A stretch of DNA of 64,000 nucleotides from Frankia casuarinae (GTDB lineage Bacteria > Actinomycetota > Actinomycetes > Frankiales > Frankiaceae). The notes under the pieces are model-generated. The model saw only the letters and a list, made by a program, of their open reading frames with translations. It was not told the origin of the DNA and searched no databases. Positions 51,177 to 60,180 of the stretch are shown piece by piece. The position numbers were made by a program, and so were the translations under genes. Each line of letters opens with the position of its first letter. Position 1 is the first letter of the stretch. The stretch covers positions 4,898,001-4,962,000 of the forward strand of contig NC_007777.1 of the NCBI RefSeq assembly GCF_000013345.1, given 5' to 3'.

Positions 51177-51998
51177 GGTCTGTTGCATTGCGGGATGGCA
51201 GGGCATGGTTGACCCTGTCGAGTGTGTGATCAGATCGCGAGGGTGAGCTCGGTGAACGCGGCTGTCAGCCGTGCGTGCGGGTCGGTGTCGGTCCCGAGTT
51301 CGTAGTGGCCGCGGCGGATGTTCTGGACCAACGCATGACCTGCGCTGATCGTCTGGGCGGAACGCAGCCGTTTCAGTCCGCGCATCGGGCGGAGCCCGGC
51401 TTTCAACCGGCTGTGATCGGATTCGATCCGATTGTTCTCCCGCGCGGCATCCACGTGGCAGGCCTCGGGTACCAACTCGTCAAGGATCCGCGGGTAGACC
51501 GGGGCCTTGTCGGTGGTGACCTCGACCGGCCGGCGCCCGTGGGACAGCGCGCTGGTGAAGAACCGGCGTGCCGCAGCCTGATCACGGCGGGTGCTGGCCA
51601 GGACGTCGATGACCTGCCCATGCTGGTCAACTGCCCGGTACAGGTACGTCCACCGGCCGGCGACCTTGACGTAGGTCTCGTCGACGAACCACCTGTCCCC
51701 AGGACGGTGCCGACACGGCCGGGCCGCGTCCACGAGCAGGGGCGTGAAGCGTTGGACCCACCGATAGATCGTGACGTGATCGACCTCGAGGCTGCGTTCA
51801 GCGAGAAGCTCCTCGACGTCCCGGTACGACAGCGCATACCGCAGGTACCACCGCACCGCCAGCACGATCACCTCGGGAGGGAACCGGAACCCAGCGAACT
51901 CCGATGGCGGAGCCAGCGGACGGACACGACGTCGACGCATGACTCGATCATGACTGATCGGTGGCCGCGATGGCGGACTTCGCCGATGCAACAGTGCC
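51177..51998 (-). mobile_element. IS6-family insertion sequence, copy C
   Basis: About 822 bp, terminal repeats GGTCTGTTGCAT and GGCACTGTTGCAT (inverted). Flanks differ (GCGCTGAG and CGACCTCG), and both neighbouring genes are truncated at its ends, the picture of an IS6-mediated deletion. Confidence 0.85.
51230..51940 (-). CDS. IS6-family transposase (copy C)
   Basis: 236 residues from the ATG at 51940; the longer frame upstream reads the broken glycosyltransferase. DDE residues in FVDETYVKV, TTDKAPVYP and ENNRIESDH. Nearest in the window to the truncated copy at 6394-6973 (shared LTLAI end and SDHSRLKA). Confidence 0.92.
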   Translation of the reverse strand: MRRRRVRPLAPPSEFAGFRFPPEVIVLAVRWYLRYALSYRDVEELLAERSLEVDHVTIYRWVQRFTPLLVDAARPCRHRPGDRWFVDETYVKVAGRWTYLYRAVDQHGQVIDVLASTRRDQAAARRFFTSALSHGRRPVEVTTDKAPVYPRILDELVPEACHVDAARENNRIESDHSRLKAGLRPMRGLKRLRSAQTISAGHALVQNIRRGHYELGTDTDPHARLTAAFTELTLAI

Positions 51999-52539
51999 CG
52001 ACCTCGACCTGTGCCGCGGCGAACCGTTCGACCAGCTCGCGCAGCCAGCGCAGCTCGCGGGTGGCGTCCGCGACAGTGCCCGGGGTGATGCACACCCGCG
52101 GTCCCGCCGCCGGGCGCCGCAACCACTCCGGAGCCAGTCCCCCACCGTTGTACGGCAGGTACCGGATGCGGATACCCAGCCGGCTGCCGACCAGCGGCGC
52201 GGCCAGCGCGAGCGGATCATGCACCAAAAGGTCGGGCTCCCAGTCCCTGCAGAGATCGACGACCCCGTCGGCCATCCCTGCCGCGACCGCCGCGAACCAG
52301 GTGGTCGCCTGGACGAGGCGGGGACCAGGCCGCGCACTCGGGTCGGATGGCGGCGCGGCAGGCTGGATCAGGCCGGGAGGCGGACTGGGACCGACCGGCG
52401 AGACCGACAGGCCGCACGCCGCGAAGTCGGGAGCGACCGCGACCCGCACCTCATGGCCGGCGAGCTGTATCGCCCATGCGGTGGGCACCATCGGAAGAAG
52501 ATGCCTGGAAAGCGGGCATGACACGAAAAGGATACGCAC
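51999..52539 (-). pseudogene. macrolide-type glycosyltransferase, internally deleted and truncated
   Basis: The N-terminus MRILFVSCPLSRHLLPMVPTAWAIQLAGHEVRVA is that of GT-B enzymes of the EryCIII/DesVII kind. After HDPLALAAPLVGSRLG the sequence jumps to IRIRYLPYNGGGLAPEWL and RVCITPGT. Those segments normally lie about 100 residues further on, so an in-frame internal deletion has occurred. The donor-binding C-terminal domain is absent, cut at the IS6 copy C end. It would have attached the deoxysugar implied by 37478 and 39110. Confidence 0.8.
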
Positions 52540-52606
52540 GTCGTCCCCTCTGATTCGCGCGCTGACGCGGTGTCAGCCCGCGCACTCGTCGTCCGGCGAC
52601 GTCCGT

Positions 52607-53554
52607 TTATCCGGCGGCGTCCGCCACGTGTTGCCCAGCCTGGTCCAGGATCAGCCGGACCTTTGAGCCGAGCTCGGTGCGGATGAACGAACGGGCCTGC
52701 TCCAGGCTGGTGCTCGCGCCGAGGAGCTCCGCGATCCCAGGGCCGTTGATCACCACGGTCTGGATCGAGCGGACCACAGTGTGATCGCCGCCGTCCTCGA
52801 TGTCCCACCGCACGTGATGGCTGCTGGCCAGTGGCGGCAGTCGTAGCTGCTTGTAGACGATCCCGCGGGGTGGTCGGCCCACCCGCGCGGTCCGTGTCGT
52901 CAGCACACCACCCCGGCGCTCCGCGGTGTCGATCTCCACGAGCTGGACGTCCGGCTCGTCCTGCTGGACGTCCACCCGCGTCACGTGGGGCAGCCGGTCG
53001 GGCCACCGGTCGACCGCATACAGGAAGTCGTAGACACGATCGGCCGGCCCGTCAACACGCACGTCGTCGTGCAGCGTAAGCAGGAAGTCGGGTGCACTCA
53101 CCGCCCGCTCCGCGGCGGCCCGCACCGCGGCCGTCTCCGCCTCGGCCACCACGTCGACCTGCCGGACCACCGCACCGATGTCCGCCGATACGCCCGCCGT
53201 CACGCGCAGCTCATGCGCCAGCCTGAGCAGGCATTCCCCGTCGGAAACCGGGACGACGGTCCAGGCACGCTCCATCGACTCCAGCGGCGGCGGTGGCTGC
53301 TCCACGCGGAACCAGATCCGTAGATCCTCCTGCTGACACCGACGGAACGCGACCCAGCGCTCGACCCGGGTGCCGGATGTGGTCCACATCCCCACCCGTT
53401 CAAGTTCGCCGTCCGTTCCCAGCCTCTCGGCGTGAACAAACGGGGCGAAGATGCTCGGCCAGTGCTCGAGCCCGGCCAGCAGCCGGTAGACGAAACCGGC
53501 TGGAGCGCCCACCCGAATCTCGTGTTCCCTGCGCAGGAATGGGGCCAGCGTCAT
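52607..53554 (-). CDS. di-domain aromatase/cyclase (third homologue)
   Basis: 315 residues. Two SRPBCC halves: EIRVGAPAGFVYRLLAGLEHWP, then DDVRVDGPADRVYDFLYAVDRWP. Parallel to 7938 and 46351 (IVYKQLRLP against IAYKQT). The most divergent of the three, with an extended linker between halves. It lies just upstream of the glycosyltransferase remnant on the same strand. It may act at a different ring from the other aromatase/cyclase of this set. Confidence 0.82.
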   Translation of the reverse strand: MTLAPFLRREHEIRVGAPAGFVYRLLAGLEHWPSIFAPFVHAERLGTDGELERVGMWTTSGTRVERWVAFRRCQQEDLRIWFRVEQPPPPLESMERAWTVVPVSDGECLLRLAHELRVTAGVSADIGAVVRQVDVVAEAETAAVRAAAERAVSAPDFLLTLHDDVRVDGPADRVYDFLYAVDRWPDRLPHVTRVDVQQDEPDVQLVEIDTAERRGGVLTTRTARVGRPPRGIVYKQLRLPPLASSHHVRWDIEDGGDHTVVRSIQTVVINGPGIAELLGASTSLEQARSFIRTELGSKVRLILDQAGQHVADAAG

Positions 53555-53638
53555 CGGAGACGATCCCTTCGGTGGAGACGGTGCGGAGCGAGCGGACAGC
53601 GGCGGCCCGGACAGGGCGGACTGGGCAGACCGGCAGGG

Positions 53639-54730
53639 TCAGGCCAGCCAGAGTGTTGCGTGAGCCGATCCGTCGGCCGCGGTGGAGGACCCCGCGACCG
53701 CGCCTCGGTCGTTCACGCCGTACGCCTCCGCCGGCCCGGCGGTGGCGGTCGGCAGCCGGGTGACCTGGCCGCTCGGACTCCACGCCACCGCGCTGCGGGT
53801 GCCGTCGCTCGCGCTTAAGAAGCCGATGACGATCCCCCGCTCGTTGACGCCATAGGCACCGGCACCGGTGTCGCCGGGCAGCGGCGGCAGCTCGGTGATC
53901 CCACCGGCGTGGTCCCAGCGGACCGCGTGCGACCTCGCACCCGTGGTGGCGAGACCGACGATGATGCCGGTGTCGCTGACGGCGCTCGCCTCACTGGAGT
54001 CGCTGCCCGGCAGGTCGGCGAGTCTGGAGACGGTTCCGTCAGGGTTCCACCGGACGGCCCGCGCAACGCCGGCTGCAGTCTTCGAATAGCCGACGATCAC
54101 ACCCCTGTTGTTGATCCATCCCGCGGAGCTGGCGGTATCCCCCGGTAGCTGGGGCAGGGCCACGGGCGTGCTGGCCGAGGTCCACCGCAGCGCGTGGTAC
54201 AACCGGTCCGGCCCACTCCAGAAGCCGATGACCGTGCCCTGGTTGTTGACCGCATAGGCCCGGCTCAGAATGCTCCCGGCAGGCGTCGTCAGCGCGGTGA
54301 TCTGGCCAGCCGCGTCCCATTCCACCGGATGGGTGGGGCCACCGGGAATCAGGGAGGCGCCAACCGTCACGGTGCCAGCGTCGTTGATGGTGAAGGCGAC
54401 GCTCGCCTCGTCCCCGGGCAGGGTGCCGAGGTCGGTCGGTACACCCAGGCTGTTCCACCGGACGGCGTGGTTGCGGCCGCTGGCACTCGCCGAGTAGCCG
54501 ACGACGACCGCGCTGTTGTTCACGTCGTAGGCGCCGCTGCTGCTGCCGCCGGGCAGGGTACCGAGGTCGATCACCGACCCGCCGGTGCCGGCCGACGAGG
54601 GTCCGGCGCTGACCAGCGGGAGGGCCAGCGCCACCACCGCAGCACCGATCGCGCGAAAACCGCGGACGCGGCGGGTTCGCCGTCGCCGCGTCGTCCCGGC
54701 AACTCGGGGTGACGTGCTTGTTCCGGTCAT
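53639..54730 (-). CDS. secreted HAF-repeat protein
   Basis: 363 residues from the ATG at 54730 (ribosome site GAAAGGAAG). A twin-arginine-rich N-terminus and hydrophobic core (AIGAAVVALALPLVSAGPSSAG) form a signal peptide. Then come about seven roughly 45-residue repeats of the HAF type (DLGTLPGG, AYDVNNSAVVVGYS, HAVRW), probably forming a beta-propeller. The role of HAF proteins is unknown. Downstream of the polyketide genes on the same strand only by chance, as far as I can tell. Confidence 0.85.
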   Translation of the reverse strand: MTGTSTSPRVAGTTRRRRTRRVRGFRAIGAAVVALALPLVSAGPSSAGTGGSVIDLGTLPGGSSSGAYDVNNSAVVVGYSASASGRNHAVRWNSLGVPTDLGTLPGDEASVAFTINDAGTVTVGASLIPGGPTHPVEWDAAGQITALTTPAGSILSRAYAVNNQGTVIGFWSGPDRLYHALRWTSASTPVALPQLPGDTASSAGWINNRGVIVGYSKTAAGVARAVRWNPDGTVSRLADLPGSDSSEASAVSDTGIIVGLATTGARSHAVRWDHAGGITELPPLPGDTGAGAYGVNERGIVIGFLSASDGTRSAVAWSPSGQVTRLPTATAGPAEAYGVNDRGAVAGSSTAADGSAHATLWLA

Positions 54731-55286
54731 GCGCTTCCTTTCACAAGGGAATGACAACGGCGCCTGCCGACGTGGTGCGCAGCGGCGCGCGGAACGGTTC
54801 GCGCCTGCCCGCACAGCATTCGCGCGTGGCGGTCCTTCGTCGGCGGTGGCGGAGCGGGGCGCCGGAAGCCTCGGGCCTGCTTTGCGTGAGCCGTTGCCGG
54901 ACGGTGTGCGTCAGGTTTCCCCGGCCGGCGGGAGTTCTTCGGCGGCCGGGTGATGATCCTCCAGGGATCGTCGCGGTCTCCTTGTCTCGGCGGGGCGCCG
55001 GACTCCGCGTGCGGGACCTGGACCGCAACGCGCCGTGCCTCGCGGAAAAGATCTCAGATCGCTCTCGAGCGTCACCAGCGCCGCGCTCCGGAGTCGACCG
55101 AGGCCCGTTCGCGGCCTGGTCGAGATGCGCTGGAGATCCACTCGGCACCTGCTGGAGGTCCCGTCGAGGCAGCTGGGGTGAGTCGGTCCGGTCCTGGTGT
55201 CCGGCACCGGGCGCCCCGGGGGCGAGGCTGTCGGCAGCGCCGTCCCGTGGCCCTCGCGGCGCGACGACCCGGCACCCAGCAGCTTG
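54731..55286. other. gene-free stretch
   Basis: 556 bp between the HAF-repeat gene and the operator pair. Open frames here are short and have no family resemblance. I see no RNA-like feature. It may hold a decayed gene. Confidence 0.4.
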
Positions 55287-55337
55287 CGGAGTGATTCACT
55301 CCGTTATAAGATCTCCAAATCGGAGTGAATCGCTCCG
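55287..55337. promoter_or_regulatory. paired TetR operators upstream of reductase-exporter operon
   Basis: CGGAGTGATTCACTCCG (55287-55303) and CGGAGTGAATCGCTCCG (55321-55337), 34 bp centre to centre, with TTATAAGAT between them as a probable -10 region. Same palindrome as at 40446-40492 before tetR. Confidence 0.78.
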
Positions 55338-55358
55338 ATTGACGAAGAGGGCGGGATT

Positions 55359-56309
55359 GTGCGCGCTGTGGTGATGGACCGGTTCGGCGGCCCGGAAGTA
55401 CTCACGGTCCGCGACGTCGCGGATCCGGTTCCAGGACGCGGCCAGGTGCTGGTAGCGGTCGAGTACGCCGGCATCACCTTCGTCGAGACGCAGGTCAGGG
55501 CTGGCCGTGGCCCTGCGCTGCGAAACCCTCCGCCGCTGCCCCGGGTCCCGGGTAACGGCGTCGGCGGACAGGTCGTCGCCGTCGGAGCGGACGTCGACCC
55601 GGCCCTCGCCGGAGTGGTGGTCGTCACGACGACGGGAGGCACCGGCGGCTACGCCGAGCTCGCCGTCGCGGATGCGGACGACCTGATCCCGGTGCCCTCC
55701 ACCGTCCCGGTGCGGGACGCGGTGGCGCTGCTGGCGGACGGCCGCACCGCGGTCCTCCTGCATGGCCAGGCGGAGGTGAAGCCCGCCGAGTCGGTGCTGG
55801 TCGAGGCAGCCGGCGGCGGCCTCGGCAGTCTGCTGGTCCAGCTCTCGGCGGCCGCCGGCGCCACGGTGATCGGTGCCGCGCGCGGCACCGCCAAACGTGA
55901 GCTGGTGATGTCCCTGGGCGCGGCGGCCTACGTCGACTACTCCCGGCCGGGCTGGACGTTGGAGGTCGTCGAGGCCACCCGCGGGACGGGTGTCGACCTG
56001 GTCTACGACGGTGTCGGGGGTGACATCGGCGCCCACGCCCTGACCACCCTGCGGGCCGGCGGACGGATCAGCATCCACGGAATGGCCAGTGGCAGCTGGA
56101 CCGAGCCGCCCGCCGGCGTGACGGTGATCAGCGGTGATACGCCGACACCGGAGCAGATGCGTGCGCTCGCCGCGGAGGCGCTCGCGCAGGCGGCGGCCGG
56201 CAGGCTACGCCCGATCATCGGTCAGACCTACCCGCTGGGCGAGGCGGCCGCAGCCCACCAGGCGATCGAGGACCGGGAGACGGCCGGCAAGACCCTGCTG
56301 GTCCCATGA
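55359..56309 (+). CDS. quinone oxidoreductase-like medium-chain reductase
   Basis: 316 residues from a GTG at 55359. It starts VRAVVMDRFGGPEVLTVRD and has a nucleotide motif near residue 150 (VEAAGGGLGSLLVQLSAAAG), as in NADPH:quinone reductases. It probably reduces a quinone or enone, either a biosynthetic step or a detoxification of the product. Controlled by the paired TetR operators in front. Its stop overlaps the start of the exporter gene (ATGA), so the two form an operon. Confidence 0.85.
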   Translation: MRAVVMDRFGGPEVLTVRDVADPVPGRGQVLVAVEYAGITFVETQVRAGRGPALRNPPPLPRVPGNGVGGQVVAVGADVDPALAGVVVVTTTGGTGGYAELAVADADDLIPVPSTVPVRDAVALLADGRTAVLLHGQAEVKPAESVLVEAAGGGLGSLLVQLSAAAGATVIGAARGTAKRELVMSLGAAAYVDYSRPGWTLEVVEATRGTGVDLVYDGVGGDIGAHALTTLRAGGRISIHGMASGSWTEPPAGVTVISGDTPTPEQMRALAAEALAQAAAGRLRPIIGQTYPLGEAAAAHQAIEDRETAGKTLLVP

Positions 56310-57757
56310 CCCGGCCCGAGGCCCACTCCGGCTCCGCGGATGGACCGAACCCGTCGAACGATCTGGAGCAGGCCGGTCCGAGTCTCGTGCCGCTGGCCAC
56401 GACCCTGATCGTCGGGGCGTTCGCGGCCCTGCTCGACACCACTGTCGTGGCGGTCGCGATCGACACGCTGGGGCGCGACCTGCAAGCGGACATCACGGTG
56501 ATCCAGTGGGTCACGACGTCCTACCTGCTGGCGATGGCTGCCGTCATCCCGGTGGTCGGCTGGCTGGTCGACCGGTTCGGCGCCCGCGCGATCTGGTCGG
56601 GTGCCCTCGGGCTGTTCCTGGCCGGATCGGTGCTGTCAGGCCTGGCCTGGTCCGCTGGCGCGCTAATCGCCTTCCGGGTGCTGCAGGGCCTGGGTGGCGG
56701 CATGATCCTTCCGCTGACCCAGCTGGTACTCGCCCGGGCCGCCGGCCCGCAGCACTTCGGGCGGGTCATGGGCGTCGTCGGCCTGGTCGGCCAACTGGCG
56801 CCGATCTCCGGCCCGGTGCTGGGCGGCCTGCTGATCGACACCTGGGGCTGGCGGTGGATCTTCTTCGTCAACGTGCCGATCGTCGTGGTCTCGCTGCTCA
56901 TGACAACACGGTGGTTCCCCCGCGAAGACCCGCGCACGGAGCGTTCCCTGGACGTGGTGGGCCTGGTCCTGCTGCCCACCGGCATCGTGGCGATGATCTA
57001 CGCGCTGTCGAACGTCGAGTCCGGAAGCACGGTGGTGTCCGCACAGGTGCTCGTCGCCGCGCTGGTCGGCGTCGCGCTGCTGGCCGCCTTCGTCCTGCGG
57101 CCGACGACACCAGGCCGGCCGTCGCTCATCGATCTACGCCTGTTCGGCGACCGTTCCTTCCGCGGCGGCTCGGTGATGCTGTTCGTCTTCGGCGTGACGA
57201 GCTGGGGCCCGATGTTCGTGCTCCCCCTCTACTACCAGCAACTGCGGGGGCTGTCCGCACTTGACGCCGGGTTCGCCCTCGCACCGCAGAGCGTCGGCCT
57301 GGGGCTTGCGTACCTCGCAACCGGCCGGTACGCCGACCGGCTCGCGCCACGCCCGCTCGTGGCAGGGGGTCTGGTGGTCGCGAGCGCGGGCACTCTGCCG
57401 TTCGTCTTCGCCACCGCCGACAGCAACCTGACCCTGCTTGGCATCTCGCTGTTTGTCCGCGGGATCGGGTTCGGGGCCGCGAGCCTGCCTGCCAGCGCCG
57501 CCGTGTACCGGACGCTACGAACGGCTGACATTCCGGGCGCGACCAGCGCGAGCAACGTCATCCAGCGCGTCGGCGCGGCGACCGGCACGGCCGTGATGGC
57601 TCTCATTCTCCAGGCGGACGGGTTCACCCCTGCACTCACCTGGATGTTCGTCCTCACCTCGGGCGCGCTCGCCGGGACCGTGTTTCTGCCAGGGCAGAAG
57701 CCGGCACCGGCGCCGCGGGACACGGTGCCCACGACGACGGCCACCGGCGCCCAGTAG
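56306..57757 (+). CDS. MFS drug exporter, DHA2 (14-TMS) family
   Basis: 483 residues. TM1 with LDTTVVAVAID (motif D1 of DHA2), WVTTSYLLAMAAVIPVVGWLVDRFGAR (motif A), and LGGGMILPLTQ and GPVLGGLLIDTWGWRWIFFVNVP (motif C) are all visible; about 14 hydrophobic segments in total. EmrB/QacA-type proton antiporters export aromatic antibiotics. Coupled to the reductase gene and under the TetR operators, so product export or self-resistance is likely. Confidence 0.9.
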   Translation: MTRPEAHSGSADGPNPSNDLEQAGPSLVPLATTLIVGAFAALLDTTVVAVAIDTLGRDLQADITVIQWVTTSYLLAMAAVIPVVGWLVDRFGARAIWSGALGLFLAGSVLSGLAWSAGALIAFRVLQGLGGGMILPLTQLVLARAAGPQHFGRVMGVVGLVGQLAPISGPVLGGLLIDTWGWRWIFFVNVPIVVVSLLMTTRWFPREDPRTERSLDVVGLVLLPTGIVAMIYALSNVESGSTVVSAQVLVAALVGVALLAAFVLRPTTPGRPSLIDLRLFGDRSFRGGSVMLFVFGVTSWGPMFVLPLYYQQLRGLSALDAGFALAPQSVGLGLAYLATGRYADRLAPRPLVAGGLVVASAGTLPFVFATADSNLTLLGISLFVRGIGFGAASLPASAAVYRTLRTADIPGATSASNVIQRVGAATGTAVMALILQADGFTPALTWMFVLTSGALAGTVFLPGQKPAPAPRDTVPTTTATGAQ

Positions 57758-57934
57758 GTGCGAGCAGGGCATCGGCGGCCCTCGCGGTGTCGCCGGTACT
57801 GACGATGTCCGCTGGCCGAGGGAAGTCAGCGGGTCACGGGGCGTCGGAGCGTCTCGTCAAAATCGAGAGAGGGGTCGACACACTCATGATCAACGTTGCG
57901 ATCGTGATCGGCAGCACGCGCCCGGGGCGGCGCG

Positions 57935-59496
57935 CAGGGCTCCGGCACGTTCGCGTTATGACCGGCTCGTCCGCGCGCCGACGGGACGGCCTGGATGTCC
58001 GTATCGTCAGGGAAAGCCGTGCAGGTCGAGCGCGGCGGTGGCGGTCTTGCAGGCCCGGCGCCCGGCCGGAACGTAGCGGTGGCCCGCGGCGCGGACCGCG
58101 TGCGCGACAGTGGCGCGGAAGATCGCGAGGTTGGCCGGGCCGCGGCGGGTCCGGCTCCGGCTCGCGTCCTCACCGAAAGTGACGTCACGGACGTGGTGCT
58201 GACGGTTCTCGATGATCCACTGGCCGCGGGCGGCGTCGGCGAGGAACCCGGCCGAGGCCTGCTCGAAGGCCAGATCCGTGATGCCGTAGACCGTCTCCCG
58301 GCTGGGTTTCCTGCCCTTCTCCCGGCGCCAGCGCTGGATCCGGACGGCCTGGCGGGCGTGCGGGAACTCGGCGTGCTCGACGGTCGCGGCCTTCAGCGTG
58401 CGGGTCTCGTCACGGCCGTGGCCATGGTCGTGGGTGGTGTCGGCGACCGGGACGTCCGCCCACGGCAACGCGGCCAGGAACGCGCGCAGCGTTGGCTGGT
58501 TGCCCTTCACGACCGCAAGGTAATGGGCCTTCTTGTCGGTGACCAGCCAGTCGAGATGGTCGCGCACGGTATGCAGAGCGTCGAAGGTCAACAGGTCGCA
58601 GGCAAGGTCGAGGGGCTCGAGGACAGGGCGGAACGCCTTCGTCTCATTGCTCTTCGAGTCCACCTCGTGCTGGTTGACCAGCCGGCCGGTCGCCTGGTCG
58701 GCGACCCCGACCAGTTGGACCTGCCGCCCGTCGGCGCGCTTCGCGCCGCGGCTGGTCTTCCCATCCAGTGCGTAGACCGCCCGCACCGCTTCTCCCGCCG
58801 CCTCGGGTGACGCCGGCTTCGGCGGGGCCGGGTCGGCCAGCGGCGGATCGAGCAGTGCGCGGGCGAGCCGCGCGTCGTCGGTGTCGTTGAGGAACCGGCG
58901 GATCGTCGACTCGCTCGGCAGCCGGTAGCCGTCAAACGGGTCGTACGGCAGCCGCAGCCGGCGCCGTTCCTCCTCCGTGGTGCCGGCGAGCCATTCGATC
59001 ACGGCGGTGACCCGGTCATGGCCCGCCGCGGTCAGCGCGCACAGCCACACCGCCGCCAGCACCGCCAGCGGGTAGACCCGCCCACGTCGGCCCCGGTGCT
59101 CGCCCATCGCGTGCAGCCGCTGCCAGATTCCCTCACGCGACACCGCGCCGGCTCCCACCACACCGGCCGCGTCACGCGACAATGCCCCCACAGGCACGTG
59201 CGCTCCCGGACCACGAAGACGTTAGACACCTCCGTGATCTACAGGCGCCGTGCCTGTCTTCTTCTCAGCGACGCGTGACCTGGCCGTGTCCGCCCGCCGA
59301 CCCCCGCGCCCGCCCGATCAGGGCATACCGGGACCCCACCAGCCAACTCCGGGCGGACCGGGACCTCAGCTGACAGAACCGGCCAGGGCACCGCCCAGCA
59401 GGCCAGAACAACGAACACCTGGATCGATCACGCGATCAGCGCCACCCAGGACGCACGGCCACGATCACACCAAAGCGCGAACGTGCCGGAGCCCTG
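57935..59496 (-). mobile_element. ISAs1-family insertion sequence, copy 3
   Basis: 1562 bp, terminal repeats CAGGGCTCCGGCACGTTCGC (inverted at the right end) and target duplication GGGCGGCGCG at 57925-57934 and 59497-59506. The about 300 bp from 59198 to 59496 are the non-coding end of the IS. Confidence 0.95.
58007..59197 (-). CDS. ISAs1-family transposase (copy 3)
   Basis: 396 residues. Family motifs: SESTIRRFLNDTDDARLA, VYALDGKTSRGAKRADG (first D), LLTFDALHTVRDHLDWL (second D) and GQWIIENRQHHVRDVTFGEDAS (E). Complete, no stop. Distinct from the other two ISAs1 transposases in the window. Confidence 0.92.
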   Translation of the reverse strand: MPVGALSRDAAGVVGAGAVSREGIWQRLHAMGEHRGRRGRVYPLAVLAAVWLCALTAAGHDRVTAVIEWLAGTTEEERRRLRLPYDPFDGYRLPSESTIRRFLNDTDDARLARALLDPPLADPAPPKPASPEAAGEAVRAVYALDGKTSRGAKRADGRQVQLVGVADQATGRLVNQHEVDSKSNETKAFRPVLEPLDLACDLLTFDALHTVRDHLDWLVTDKKAHYLAVVKGNQPTLRAFLAALPWADVPVADTTHDHGHGRDETRTLKAATVEHAEFPHARQAVRIQRWRREKGRKPSRETVYGITDLAFEQASAGFLADAARGQWIIENRQHHVRDVTFGEDASRSRTRRGPANLAIFRATVAHAVRAAGHRYVPAGRRACKTATAALDLHGFP

Positions 59497-59687
59497 GGGC
59501 GGCGCGGCGAGGCCGTCGCGCGCTGGGTTCACGACATCGCGGTCAAGCGGGCAGACGCCCGTTTCGGGCTACTCGACCTCAGGGATTTCAACCTGCCGCA
59601 TCTCGACGAGGAGATGCCGCCGGCGATGGGCCAGTACCAGCATCCGCACACGAAGGCGTGGGCCGAGGCAGTGGCGGCGTTCGACGC

Positions 59688-59724
59688 GTACGCAAGTAGT
59701 ACGTCGTAGCAACGCCTGATCTGC
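59688..59724 (+). other. att-like end of integrative element (right)
   Basis: GTACGCAAGTAGT, then AGCAACGCCTGATCTGC: the plus-strand match to the minus-strand sequence at 6243-6275. The FMN reductase frame is cut at its first bases. Beyond it lie genes of an integrative element. Confidence 0.5.
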
Positions 59725-60180
59725 ACGTTCATCCCGCTTGCACCTGCAAGCAGGCTTCCGCGTCAGCCTGGGGCGAGGGAGACGTGTGCCTTTTCTCCAC
59801 CGGAGAACAGTGATCTGCACCACAAAAGGTGGGTGGGGTGCGCCGTCTCCTTGCCGGGCGGCCAGCGTCGCGCGGGGCCGCGCTCCGGTCCGGCTCGTCC
59901 TGGCCGTCCCGGCGGGCGTTCCGCTCCGGGAAGCGGGGCCAACGCGGACGGCGGTCGTATTCTTTACTACTCCCCGGAAAACCTGGCCCACGCTCGCAGG
60001 AAATAGACGTGACTGTTTCTCGTGAAACATTCCGGCTCGTACGAAATGCCGGCATGGCGTGGATCGACGGGGTATTATGGGCGGTGGAAGGTAAGTGAAT
60101 AGGGCGGCCCGGAGTGGTGTTACCAGCACCATCCCCGGGCCTTGATCCCAAATCCTGCTACGAACAGGAGTGTGGAACCC
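59725..60180. other. gene-free stretch with one strong hairpin
   Basis: 456 bp between the att-like end and the first small gene. No credible ORF. A GC-rich inverted repeat at about 60103-60140 (GGCCCGGAGTGGTG against CACCATCCCCGGGCC) stands 40 bp before the start of the small operon and may be its control site. Confidence 0.45.

Larger units (their letters stand above)
57886..59695 (+). pseudogene. NADPH-dependent FMN reductase, split by ISAs1 and cut by element end
   Basis: The first piece (57886-57934) reads MINVAIVIGSTRPGRR. The second (59507-59691) continues GEAVARWVHDIAVKRADARF, then LLDLRDFNLPHLDEE and AWAEAVAAFDAY. They join in frame over the 10-bp ISAs1 repeat. After FDAY, where the family continues VFVTPEYNH, the sequence changes to the att-like end and stops within five codons. 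The gene has therefore been hit twice. It lies in line after the reductase and exporter genes. Confidence 0.9.
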
